A stretch of 64,000 nucleotides of DNA from Boswellia sacra (taxonomy: Eukaryota; Streptophyta; Magnoliopsida; Sapindales; Burseraceae), in assembly GCA_013180625.2 (NCBI GenBank), contig SNVD02001362.1:1181501-1245500 (forward strand). The letters are read 5' to 3'. Shown piece by piece: positions 50,230-61,006 of this stretch. The position numbers and the translations under genes are program-made. Below the pieces are notes generated by a model that ran no database searches, had not been told where the DNA came from, and saw only the letters and a list, made by a program, of their open reading frames with translations. Position 1 is the first letter of the stretch. Each line of letters begins with the position of its first letter.

Positions 50230-50318
50230 AGGGGGTGGGTGGGGGGTGGGTGTTGGGGGGTTGGGGTTTGTGTGGGGGTGGGGGTGGGAGGGGGTGTGGT
50301 GGGTGGTGGGGTGAGGGA
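50230..50318 (+). repeat. G-rich strand-asymmetric run, G-quadruplex-prone
   Basis: Nearly 90 bases of G runs (3 to 6 Gs each) separated by T, GT, TGT or A, with almost no C. More than ten runs of three or more Gs lie within loop distances compatible with intramolecular quadruplexes. Open frames crossing it are composition artefacts. Confidence 0.9.
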
Positions 50319-50333
50319 CCATCATCAAAGGAC

Positions 50334-50356
50334 ACGTGGATCGGACCGATCCACGT
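50334..50356. promoter_or_regulatory. Perfect 11-bp inverted repeat with ACGTGG cores
   Basis: ACGTGGATCGG, one A, then its exact reverse complement. Each arm starts with ACGTGG, the core of G-box/ABRE sites bound by plant bZIP factors. It may be a regulatory site or simply a hairpin. No gene directly downstream is supported. Confidence 0.6.
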
Positions 50357-50559
50357 TTCAAGTACGAAGGAGAATACTACAATACCTCTTGAAGTCTAAT
50401 AGACAATTTCTTGACCTAAGAACCGATGTGCTCGAAAAAGTGTTGTCATGGTCAGGAAAGTCCGTCCTTGTCAGGATCTCCAAGAGTGCTCCTTCTAGGG
50501 AGCGTGCTCATCCTGAGCATGGACTATCTTCTGACCAATAGCACAAATTAAATATCTTC

Positions 50560-52900
50560 AATGGTTTTCATGAGTTCTACAATATCCTGAAAAATTAACG
50601 TACTTATTTCTTATAATGTATTGTGTGTGTATATATATATATTATGGTGTTATTTAAAATGTATAGGAGTGTTTAATGGAAGAAATAATATGATAAGGAG
50701 CCATATGATTTTTGCCACGGTATTTGGGTTTGAAGAAAATTATCCATGTGTATATAAAAATAATTAGGGATTTTAAAAATGAATTATATCATTTTGGGAA
50801 AAAGAAGAGAGAATCGTAGAAGGAAGAAAAAGAAGAAGAGAAAAGGAGAAAGAAATAAAGAATAGGTGTTTTTCTTAGAAATAAGGTAAGGGTTTCTTTA
50901 TTTCATGTCTAAATTAAGCAAAATTTTAATTCTAGATTAAATGATAACAGATTTGTATTATTTTTGGGTTAGGTTCAGATTGATTTTATTGTGGTTTATG
51001 TGTTGAAATGAGTAATAATATAGGATGATTAGGAGATGAAAATAAAGATGTTGTACTTACTAAAAAATCTTGATTATGTGACTATATGTACTATTCTGAT
51101 AATCTACACTTGATTTAGTTCTAAACGTGCATGTTTTTCATTTGTTTGTGAAATAGATATATAAAGCTTTAATTTGCCACTAGTTTTGCTAGAATTGGAT
51201 TTAAAATGGATTTTTCATGAACATTTGAATATTGTTGAAAACAAAAAACTGTCCTGTTTCACTTGACAGACCTAGATAATTTTATGAAACTGTATTTGTT
51301 GATATCTGATTTGAGAAATTTGTTTTTTTCCATAAAAGTAGAAATGTCAACGATTTTGTAACCATGAGATTTGATTAAATGGGTTGAGATATATAATTTT
51401 AGTGAATTTTTGAATGAACCTATTATGTGTTGAAATTTTTCTCAGTTTATCGTAGTTGATAGAAATTTTTCTAAAAAACTATACCATTCAAGAAATGTTT
51501 TTAGAAATTTCTTATTTTATATGACAAAGAGAGATGTGAAACTTTGAAATGCCACTGGTTTTATCGAAATTGGTTTTAAAATGAAATTTTTGTGAATTTG
51601 CAAATTTACTTGTTTGAATCTGAAATTTTCATTTTTGATCAAAATAAGCCACACATTTTTGAAAACTGGTATTTACTAAAGTATTTTCTTGGGAATTCAA
51701 TATTTTTACCTTAGAATATATTCAATTATCTTTCTTTTCCAAGTTGAATCAGTTTAATCATTTTTTTTATAATTTTAAGAATTTTCAAAAATTTGCTGTG
51801 AAATCCTAAAAATTTATATCATTCACTGAATAATCTGGATGTTTTATTAAAATGTGTTAATTGGAAAGATGTATTGTAACTTCAGAATTGTGATCTTATT
51901 CCACATATAGCAAGTTTTCAATACTAGGTGATTTCACTCAAATTGGTGTTTGATGTGATTTTTGAGTATTTTTTAAAATGGATAACAGTTTGCCAAAATT
52001 TTATTGGTTTACATAAAACATGAGTAAACTTTGGATTGGTGAGCTCGGGAAGCACCAACCTAAGGGATGAAACTTATTGTATATTGACTTGGGATTGGTG
52101 AGGCTAGGAAGCACCAACCCGAGGGATGAATTTAATGGATACAGACTTGAAATTGGTGAGGCTGGGAAGTGCCAACCTAAGGATTTGTACAATGAAATTA
52201 TATATGTCACTTAAAGCATGTTTGGAAATGGAATTGTATGTAAAATCCAATAGATATTAGAAATGTAAAATTAATTGATATTAGTATTTCTTATAATTAT
52301 GTTGTGTTAGTTATGCCTTGTGCATAGTTAATGGTGGTAGATGAATTTGGAAAGTTCATTTATATATGGCAATTAATATATATGTGGTATTTGTTTAGAT
52401 GTCAAATGTGTATGATTTGCATTAGAGATTTGCATTAAAGCATAAATGCTTGTATTTGGACGTGAGATTAAGAAATTCTTACTAGGCTGTATATGCTCAC
52501 CCCTTCCTCCATAGGTACACAAAAGGATGTTCGTGCTAGTGATGTTTTAGAGCTTTCCTAGAGAGTCTAGATGTTTACATGCATACTATGGTTTTAGAAA
52601 AGTGTTGACTTAGCCTAGACTATGATGGGTAGTTTTGTTGTGTAATTAGCAAACCATGTACTAAGATTTAGATATCAGCATATGTAAAAGTTTATCTCGA
52701 ATAGATAGTTAGAGGTTCATACTTGGCATATGTGAAATGTATAAATATATATGTTTGTATTAGAAAATAATGTTGGATGATATGTAATCAGATGTTTATG
52801 AATTTCAGTGTTAGCTAATGAAAAAAAATCTGCATCTTTTTCTATTTATATTTTTATCACACCTAAAGTCTCCGTATAAGAGATTTTGGGCCGTGACAAG
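50560..52900 (+). mobile_element. Noncoding repeat unit, plus orientation (family of 18-22 kb)
   Basis: It starts with a TATA-like stretch GTGTATATAAAAATAATT (about 50748-50765), then a purine-rich leader (GAAGAAAAAGAAGAAGAG) ending in ATAAG and GTAAGG, a donor-like site. A long AT-rich body, three tandem units (52032-52190), and a GCTCACCCCTTCCTCC and ATAGGTACAC acceptor-like stretch follow. It ends near GGGCCGTGACAAG, a form seen at LTR ends of plant gypsy elements. The order mirrors the 18.1-22.07 kb unit on the other strand. Possibly a solo LTR or LARD; the ends are not fixed. Confidence 0.45.
52032..52190. repeat. Three degenerate ~59-bp tandem units
   Basis: GGATTGGTGAGCTCGGGAAG, GGATTGGTGAGGCTAGGAAG and AAATTGGTGAGGCTGGGAAG start at about 52032, 52092 and 52150. 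Each is followed by a GCCAACC or CACCAACC block. Confidence 0.88.
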
Positions 52901-53168
52901 TTTCAACTTGTAAAACCATTCAAACACATCAAATGATACCGCTCCCCCTAGCATGCACCCTCCAACGATTAAGTCAACCATGGGAGGATAATCAAATAAT
53001 AGAATGTAAAGGAAGTGTAAGTGAGATTGGTTGGGAGCCATGAATATTGTTTGATGAATAGTGATAGATGAATAGTGATGACAAACAATAGCCATGAACA
53101 GTGGTTGATAAGTGGTAACCGTGAACAATGACAATGAATAGTACTATGAATGGTGGTAACGAATAATG
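52901..53168 (-). mobile_element. LTR-like promoter fragment, minus orientation
   Basis: Dense repeats of GAACAATG, GAATAGTG and GAACAGTGG on the plus strand, the same kind of words as in the LTR-like units at 10-11 kb and 63.3 kb. With the TTTAAATCC and CTCTCTCCCCCC stretch at 53231-53250 they look like part of a minus-strand LTR. No ends are visible. Confidence 0.4.
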
Positions 53169-53322
53169 ACTATGAACAATGGCATTGATTAGTGATCGTG
53201 AATAGTAACCACCTAGTTTGAGCTTCTCGCCCTTTAAATCCTCTCTCCCCCCCATATTCTCTATTGGTGGCTCTGCTTGGGGTTTCTCCAAGGCTTTCAC
53301 TTTTATAAGATGATTAAGACAT

Positions 53323-53374
<52 letters not shown>

Positions 53375-53578
53375 GCATATGGGTACTATGAACAATGGCA
53401 TTGATTAGTGAGCGTGAATAGTAACCACCTAGTTTGAGCTTCTCGCCCTTTAAATCCTCTCTCCCCCCCATATTCTCTATTGGTGGCTCTGCTTAGGGTT
53501 TCTCCAAGGCTTTCACTTTTATAAGATGATTAAGACATATACATACATACATATATACATATACATACATATATATAC

Positions 53579-53618
<40 letters not shown>

Positions 53619-53630
53619 ATGCATATGGGT
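53169..53630. repeat. Tandem duplication (216 and 246 bp) with TA microsatellites
   Basis: A unit starting ACTATGAACAATGGCATTG and ending GCATATGGGT occurs at 53169-53384 and again at 53385-53630. Outside the TA/CATA microsatellite they differ at only a few positions. The length difference comes from the microsatellite. The PIF/Harbinger element starts 20 bases further on. Confidence 0.92.
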
Positions 53631-54235
53631 AATCTTAACATGTACCCTAAGGGGCCGTTCGGTACAAGGGATAGGAATCTTGAGGATGGGATTCACATTA
53701 CTGAGAAAGTAAAATATGGGAATCTGATATCTGGGAAAGTATGATTACTGTGTTTGGTTTGCTACAGGAATTTCGATATAGATTACTATAGGAATCAGAT
53801 TATTGTGTTTGGTTGATTGTACACGGGAATGTTAATTTTCTTTATTATATGGTAACCTTGATAATACAAATTTTGTTACTTTATCAAAAAGACTTAAAAT
53901 TTTTTTCTTGTTCTAGTATAATTGTAATATATATATATAAGGATAATAATTTTCAAGATTTTAAAATTATTTATTATGAATTGCTGTAAATAATTTAAAA
54001 ATATTTTGAATTTATTATAAATCCGTTCTAAATTACAATAAATATTTTTTCATAAATTTATTATAAACTACTATAAATAATTTATAAATTTATCGTGAAA
54101 TGTATTAATAAATTTATCATAAATTTATTAATAATTTTGTTGTATGCTATATTGGAAAGGCCAGATGTATAAATGTTTTTTTCTTTTAAATCACACTTTT
54201 ATTACAAAGAAATCATTCTTTCACATATACAAAAT

Positions 54236-54751
54236 GTTGTTTTCTGTTTCGTTAGATTTGATTTAGTTTTTGCGAAATCTTAATTAGGGATTTGAGTTTT
54301 CGTCGGATTTGTGAACTTATTCTGTGTTTCTAGGAATAAATTTAGTGTTATTACGTGATTTTTATGGTTTGATGTAGATGAAAACTGTGGAAACCGTCGG
54401 GTTTCGTCGCGAGGTAGACGATGGCGAGTGTCGGATTTATCTCGACTCCACTCGACACTTGATACTTACATGTCGAGTCGTGTCGGATTCATAACCGACA
54501 CTCGATATCAGTATATTTTCGAAGACATCGAGTGTCGGATGCATCATCCGTCACTCGACACAAGCTTCCATCCGACATGTCGAGTGTCAGATACGTGGAA
54601 ACCGACATATAGATGTCTCGAACTATGTATCCGACACTCGACATGTCGGATGAAAGCTTATATCGAGCTCTATCGAGTTTTGTCGAGCGTTTTGTCAGAT
54701 TGCTTGTTTTAGCTTTGTTTTTTTTTTGCCTTTTTGCATCATAATTAACTA
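54236..54751. repeat. Left arm of ~0.5-kb subterminal inverted repeat
   Basis: It pairs with 57896-58428. It is rich in the motif GACACTCGACATGTCGGA and its reverse complement. It also contains a smaller hairpin: 54562-54596 is the reverse complement of 54625-54659 with about three mismatches. Open frames here are by-products of the repeats. Confidence 0.85.
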
Positions 54752-55342
54752 AAGGACCCTAATTGTGTCCATTTTTTTAATTTTTCCAAAAAAATAAACA
54801 AACATGCAAGAAGAAAACAAACTTGCTATCATAAATATCTAATAAAACATGGGAATTGAAGAAAAATTTGATGACTGATGCTAGACCAATATTACGAATC
54901 TTATATAATGGTGTAAACAAAGTTACAAAACAAGGCAAGACTGTGCTATTCCCAAAGCAAGCTGATTTAAGTTTCATTGTAATACTATTTGTCACAATGA
55001 AGAACATCAAAGTTAGTAACATTTGTCCACACAATGTGGCCAAAAGTTGATGAGTACTCCGGAATACCATCAAAAGTTCCCAAAATCATGACTACGAAGT
55101 TCACCCAATTGCCATCAACAACAAAGTTTGCCAAAAAAAAAAAGTTCCATTCCATCTCATTCCAATAGTCCCAAAAGAAATTCAAGTTTGAATTTGTCAT
55201 CCAATGTGAAGAAAAAATCTATGTTAGCTTGATTTTGGACAAGAAGTTGTCCAACTTTAACTCATTATGAATCTGTTAGCCCTTCAACTTTTTTAAGTTC
55301 ATCAAAGATTTTCATCCTCCTAGTTATTCCATCAGTTTCAAC
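54752..55342. other. Interior 3' flank of the Harbinger ORFs
   Basis: Noncoding stretch between the left inverted-repeat arm and the end of the Myb-like frame. I see no further gene. Confidence 0.5.
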
Positions 55343-56224
55343 CTAAAAACAATCAGCAATTCTTATAATGTTGTCACTAGCAGCAGCATGTATTTCACCA
55401 AATTTTTGTACTGTGGCATTCAACATATCAACCAAAGGATCCACATTTCTTGATCTTTGCCTACTTTTTCTACCTGTTTGTGTTGAACCAACTGGTATGC
55501 TTGTGTGACTCATGCTTGTAGTACCAATAAGGTCATCTACTAGGTTGAATGGATCAAACTCAACATTTTGATCACTCTCTACCTCTCTATTAATCTCTTC
55601 AACCGTTTCAGAAAACCCCATTGCACCTTGTCCATTGGCACGGTCCTTCCCAAACACGGTTCCCAAATCATCAAAATGTGAAAATGATTTGTTCCGTAAG
55701 CCTTTTGCATTTGGATGACTCTGTGTAAATGTTAGAAGACATACAACAAACATTAGACAGAACAAGTGGAAGGAAATGCTTTAAATTTGATATACTATAA
55801 TGACATTCAACTAAGTAAACAAACGACAAAAATCCTTACCTTAACCTAATCATCAAACACGCTCTGTTCAGCAACAACACACTTGAGTTCATCATTCCAA
55901 CCAAATCCACTTGCAGCAGGTCCCAACATCTCAGAAATTACATTAAATTGTTTCTTTAGAATCTTGATACGAGAATCAATGTGAGGTTGTGCTCTCAGTC
56001 CATAATCAGGAATCTTTTCATTCATCATTTTTTCTAATTAGGAATCTTTTCATTCATCATTTTTCTAATTGTTGTAAATAGTCTGGTTTAAAAGTTCCAT
56101 TATCCGCTTTCCACCTTCCACTATTAGCTATCTCCAATAAACACTCAACCAACTCGCTATCCTCAGCTGAAGTCCATTGATGCTTTTTTACTGTATTTGG
56201 TGGTTGTCGGTCTTGAGCATCCAT
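55343..56224 (-). pseudogene. Harbinger ORF1: Myb/SANT-like protein, broken
   Basis: The start at 56224 gives MDAQDRQPPNTVKKHQWTSA and the Trp-rich Myb/SANT-like start (WTSAEDSELVECLLEIANSG, RWKADNGTFKPDYLQQLE). A tandem duplication of about 27 bases (56014-56066; GAATCTTTTCATTCATCAT twice) then puts stops in frame. The frame resumes as QPHIDSRIKILKKQFNVISE and GFGWNDELKCVVAE. An intron of about 120 bases follows, with TAATCATC near 55850 and an acceptor at about 55725. The last part, HPNAKGLRNKSFSHFDDLG, continues to a stop at 55343. Such proteins assist transposase binding in PIF/Harbinger elements. Confidence 0.82.
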
Positions 56225-56478
56225 TCTGCTGAATGTAGATATAACTCACATCAAGTTAGATTAGAAAGAAGTATGAAAAAATTAGTAACTGCTATAAATT
56301 AATCCAAAGACATAGAAATGAAATGGAAATACTATTATATTGATAAATTTCAAACTAAAGAGATATAATTGTTCATTGAAACATTAAATTTAGAGGCCTT
56401 AAAATGTTCATATAAAACCGCATGTATTTCACTACAATTGTTCAAGCACAACCGAATATGTTCAAGCACAATAAGCCA

Positions 56479-57800
56479 ACTTCTACGAATGTCGGTTCCT
56501 TTGCCATTGGTCAAACATTTTTGCAACCAAGCTATCTCTCCAAGCATTCCATGCATTTGATGTTTTGATATGTGTATAATGATTATTGTCTACATTGTCC
56601 TCTTCTTCACCATCATCATTATCAGTAGCATCATGTTCACTTTCTCTCCAAGCTTGTTCTAAAGGATCTACAAGCATTTCTCGTCTAATCAAGTTATGAA
56701 GGAGACAACATGCCAAGATAATTCGACATTGGATTTTGATAGGATAGTACGATCGACCTCTAAAGAATTGCCTATCACCCTTTCAACAATCCAAATGCCC
56801 TTTCTATTACATTTCTAGTCGAAGAATGTCTCATGTTAAAAAATTTAGCAGGAGTATTATGTGGGATATCCCAATCATTTAAATGATATTGTTGTCCTTT
56901 ATATGGTGCCAAGAAGCCTTCACCATTGGGATACCCAGCATCACAAAGGTAGTAGTATCCTGCACATCAAATGACAAAGTTTAGAAAAAATAGTAGTTGT
57001 GTTGCATAAACTAGCATTTATTAAAACAAGGAAAAAAATTAACTTACCTTGTGGAACTTTTAACCCGTTTGTCTTAGATAAAGCATCCCGTAAAACTATA
57101 GAGTTAGCAGCTGATCCTTCCCATCCAGGCAAGACATAAATAAATTGCATATCTTGTGAGATGACTCATAACATGTTGGTAGCAATTTCATTCTTCCTAG
57201 TACGATACCTAGGCCTATCTAATACAGGCACATTCACTTTAATGTATGTACCATCTAGTGCTCCTAAGCAATTTCTAAACCATTTCCACCTCTCATTAGT
57301 TGAATTATCTAGAACTGGCCCTGGAGTCTTTAGTAGTAACTCATGGACATGTAACAAAGCATTCAAGACGTTATTAAATTGTCTACTGACTGTTTCTCCT
57401 GAGCGTGCATATTGACGACTCATTACTCTATTCTTAATGTCATGAGAAATAATATGTAAGAATAGAGAAACCATTTCTTCAACATCCATATTTTTTGTCC
57501 CCTGTAAGCCCCTAATAGTTCTAAGATGGTGACACAAAATAGCAAATGTTCTCTTATCCATGCGAGTACTTTCAACACAGGCTAGGTCACTAGAATAAAT
57601 CATTCTAAAAATATTTGGCTGAGGTATTTTATGCCTATGAAAAGAGCTAAAGAAGAATTCATTTGTACTTGATCGTCTTCTAGAAATAATAATATACAAC
57701 ATGAGAATGAAAAGAAGGGTCATCTCATTAACAATTCCATATATTGAACCAAGATAGCTATAATTCTTTTCTTTGCAATCGATGGAAGACGAGCCATACC
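56479..57800 (-). pseudogene. Harbinger ORF2: DDE transposase, broken by three stops
   Basis: Blocks on the minus strand, in order: FSSFHRHKIPQPNIFRMIY, ESTRMDKRTFAILCHHLRTI and NRVMSRQYARSGETVSRQFN. Then WKWFRNCLGALDGTYIKV carries the first catalytic Asp, followed by FIYVLPGWEGSAANS. After an intron (about 56960-57052), YLCDAGYPNGEGFLAPYKG carries the second Asp, STRNVIERAFGLLKG the catalytic Glu, and LACCLLHNLIRREMLVDP closes the domain. All three catalytic acidic residues remain. A TGA at 57166-57168 and a TGA-TAG pair near 56778 interrupt it. The true start is unclear. The family (DDE_4, ALP1-like) excises and inserts the element. Confidence 0.9.
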
Positions 57801-57895
57801 TGCATAAAGTTTGAAATATATACGCATGAACAATGATTGAATTTATCATGTAGCTATATAAATGATAATGTTGAAAAATATGAATGCAAGAAATA

Positions 57896-58428
57896 TAGTT
57901 AAATATGATGCAAAAAGGCAAAAAAATAAAGCTAAAACAAGCAACCTGCCAAAACGCTCAACACAACTCGATAAAACTTGACAAAACTTAGAGCTTGACA
58001 TAAGCTTTCATCCGACATGTCGAGTGTAGAATATATGGTTCGAGACATCTATATATCAGTTTTCACGTATCCGACACTCGACATGTCGTATGGAAGCTTG
58101 TGTAGAGTGTCGGATGATGCATCCGACACTCGATGCCTTCAAAAATAGACTGATATCGAGTATCGGTTGTGAATCCGACATAACTCGACATGTAAGTGTC
58201 GAGTGTCGAGTGGAGTCGAGTTAAATCTGACACTCGCCATCGTCTACCTCGCGAAGAAACCCGTCGGTTTCCACAGTTTTCATTCACATCAAACCACAAA
58301 AATCATATAATAATACTAGATTTATCCCTAGAAACACAGAATAAGTTCACAAATCCGACGGAAACTCAAATCCCTAATTAAGATTCCCTAAAAACTAAAT
58401 CAAATCTAACAAAACAAAAAACAACCAA
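57896..58428. repeat. Right arm of ~0.5-kb subterminal inverted repeat
   Basis: Reverse complement of 54236-54751, diverged by substitutions and small indels (roughly 10% by eye). It contains the same GACACTCGACATGTCG motif and internal hairpin. Confidence 0.85.
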
Positions 58429-58926
58429 ATAAATCAGTAAAACTATGAAAAAATTGACAAATAAATGTACCTCAGTTTAAGACAGTGAAATGAATGAGAA
58501 GGAAATGTGGCTTTTTATTTTAACAAATTGGGAATCGTTTCTATAGTCGTTGCAGTCACGTGTGATGTATGCTCAAGTGCCGTGCTGGTGCGAATACCAT
58601 GATGGAAGGAAGAAGAAGGTTAGAATAAGGTGGGCAACGTTGGGTATTTGCTTAATCAACTTCTTGTTTCCGCTGCTCTGTCATGTTTTCTCTTTTCCTT
58701 CTCACTGTCGATGGAGATTTTTTTGTTTCTCTTCGGGTTTGTGATTCCAGGGCATCTCAAACTCAAGTCCTGGAAGGGATTGATATTACCTTGTTAGACT
58801 GTAATCTGAATCCCATGGGAAACATAGATTCCAGAGTTTAAATTATTTAAAATGGTAACCAATTACGGGTTGGGAATCATTTTCCCATTCCCAAGCCCTT
58901 AACATCCCATACCAAACGGCCCCTAA

Positions 58927-60170
58927 GGGTATATGTTAAACTTATAAAGATATGTAGATTCACTTGAAATTTATCTATTTAATACTTTTCACATATTCTT
59001 CAATAGATTTTACAATTTTCGATAGAATTTACATAATCTTCAAGAGAATTTATACAATTCTTTAGGGCTTAACATGTGTTCTTAGAGCAGACATTAAGAC
59101 TAATTAATAAAAATAATAACTTCAACATTATTAGTTTAAGTCCATTATATTTTATTTTAATGTGATTTATAAATTTTTAATAATATTAGAATGAAATTAA
59201 ATCAGAATTCAGCACCCAGCCATCCAACACCTTTCCACTACCACGCCCCACCAACATCTAGCATATCTCTGTTCACTACCCTCACTAAACTATAGATCTT
59301 GTCCTTCCCAACAAACTTTCATTCATCACCTTGCATAATTACCCATCGAAAACACCTCGATATCTACCACAACAACCGCCCATCTCCACCATGCATTTGT
59401 CATCACAACCACTTCCAATGACTTCATTGGTCACCATCCAAAAAAACCTAAGCATCTCCATGTTCAAATGCCAAAAGGCAGCCACTCATTGCCAACGCTT
59501 TCAGCCACAACCACTCTTCTCTCCACCACTCATATCACCCATGACAACTATCAACAATGATCTTACCTTTCTATTATTCAATCCAACAAATCACTTCAAA
59601 AAATTAAAAAGAAGTTAGAGAGAAATTATAAGGAAGTTTGGATAAAACATAGAGAGAAGTTAATGATTTGAATAAAAGGGAGAGAGAAAAAATGTGAACA
59701 GTTTTTATATAGAGAGAATTTTACTTTAAAGTTGTTTTTCAAGTTCAAATCTGAATATATACATAATCGAACAGCTACTGCCCATTTTACATTGCTCGTG
59801 GTGATCCACCAAAAATGGCATCTACAACTCTAGGTTGGAACACGGGCGATGGGAGAGTGAGAGAGATAGACATGGAAGGGAAGGTGAAGGGGGAGGGTGA
59901 CTGTGTGAGATGGCAATAGGAGAGGAGAGATTGAGAGATGAGAGAAGGGAGACAGAGAAAGAGAAGAAAAAATTATTTTGAATTTATTTTTCTTTTATGA
60001 TAAGGGTAATAGAGTCATTTTATTCCTCAATATAGATAGAGTTGGTTAACTGGACCTAGATAATACAAATACGCAAACTTAAAGATTAGAATGATATAAA
60101 TACCAAACTTTATTTTTGGATTATATTACATGAAATATGAGGAGTAATATATATAGAGGTAATATCATAA
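58927..60170. other. Intergenic DNA right of the Harbinger element
   Basis: 59190-59600 is rich in CCA and CAC words and gives a 95-codon open stretch with no recognisable domain. 59640-59990 is purine-rich (GAGAGAGA-type). No supported gene. Confidence 0.45.
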
Positions 60171-60310
60171 TGGTTGCAAATAATGATGAGTTAGTAGTAT
60201 TAAATATAAATTTTTTACTTTTAATCTCAACCATTAAATTTGGTAAGATCAATGATCATAAATTTGATCAATAAATTTTATAAAAAAATTAATGTTAAAT
60301 AATCACACTG
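60170..60310. mobile_element. Partial copy of the palindromic MITE-like repeat
   Basis: AATGATGAGTTAGTAGTATT followed by TCTCAACCATTAAATTTGG and GATCAATGATCATAAATTT resembles the centre and right half of the 5850-6110 repeat. Only part is present. Confidence 0.45.
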
Positions 60311-60403
60311 CCCAATCAAGAACAATTCATCCATCACAGCCTTAAATTTACATCATAGCTTGTGCTTTAGTCAAGTTATCACACCTTAATGGATCTTAGA
60401 AAT

Positions 60404-61006
60404 ATGACTGAATTGAAGCTTCATGGAAAATGTCAAGTTCATTTATTTATAAAGTGATATAGGCTCTGAAACTAAAAGGAATATCATATGATTATGTAGA
60501 AGAAGATCTCGCTAACAAAAGTACTCTACTTCTGCAATATAATCTAGTCCATAAAAAGATCGTAGTGGTTGTTCAAGGCGAAAAACCAATTTACGAGTCC
60601 ATGGTTATCAACGAATACATTCAAGAGACTTGGCCTCTGAATCCTTTGCTTCCAAGTAATCCTTATGAGAGAGCCATGGCTCGTTTTTGGATGAAATTTG
60701 CAGAAGGAAAGGTATATACGTAAAAACTTTGACTAATTTTTTTTCATATTATATAAGTTAATTCTAGTTATATGATGATTATAAATTATTTTGATAGCTT
60801 CTTCCAATCTAGAAAATGTTCTGCTATATCCTATTGGGGAAGAGCATGAGAAAGTAATGAAGAAGAGTTTGGAGATGCTAGAAACAGTTAAAGAACAATG
60901 ATTAAGAGAGAATAAATTTTTTCATGGAGACAAAATTAGCATAATGGAATAGCATTTGGATCAATTATTTAAGGGTTGGATGTGATTGAAGAAGTAATAG
61001 GGGTGA
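60404..61006 (+). pseudogene. GSTU: Tau-class GST, dead truncated copy
   Basis: Exon 1 (60404-60711) starts MTELKLHGK. A base is missing near 60431 relative to the other copies, so 308 instead of 309 bases are present and the frame is lost. Recognisable stretches in the shifted frame include [19 protein letters not shown] and PLLPSNPYERAMARFWMKFA. Exon 2 starts at about 60798, where a Trp codon is now TAG, and a TGA follows near 60899. Similarity to the GST copies stops at about 61006, where copia Gag DNA begins. The lost C-terminus and several stops make it a pseudogene, the most decayed of the four copies. Confidence 0.92.

Larger units (their letters stand above)
53651..58923 (-). mobile_element. 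PIF/Harbinger transposon with both ORFs, 5273 bp
   Basis: The ends are GGGGCCGTTCGGTA and, on the other strand, GGGGCCGTTTGGTA. TAA lies directly outside on both sides (53648-53650, 58924-58926), the 3-base TAA/TTA target duplication of this superfamily. The interior carries a DDE transposase and a Myb/SANT-like protein on the minus strand, the two proteins that PIF/Harbinger elements need. Both are interrupted by stops or a small duplication, so the copy is dead but young. Inside the short terminal repeats lies an unusual long inverted repeat of about 0.5 kb. The flanks outside the TSD are also mirror-like, so it landed in a palindrome. Confidence 0.92.

Noticed and set aside
50113..50541. 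Open frames on both strands across the G-rich and GT-rich run
   Set aside because: The residues are pure composition artefacts (Gly/Val/Trp or His/Pro/Thr) of simple sequence.
53493..53744. Open frames made of Tyr, Ile, His and Thr
   Set aside because: Translation of the TA/CATA microsatellite, not a gene.
54428..54712. 94-codon open frame, mirrored at 58063-58299
   Set aside because: Both lie inside the arms of the Harbinger inverted repeat and read the repeated GACACTCGACATGTCG motif; no domain.
59331..59618. 95-codon open frame
   Set aside because: CCA/CAC-rich DNA without recognisable domain, and no splice or start context to support a gene.
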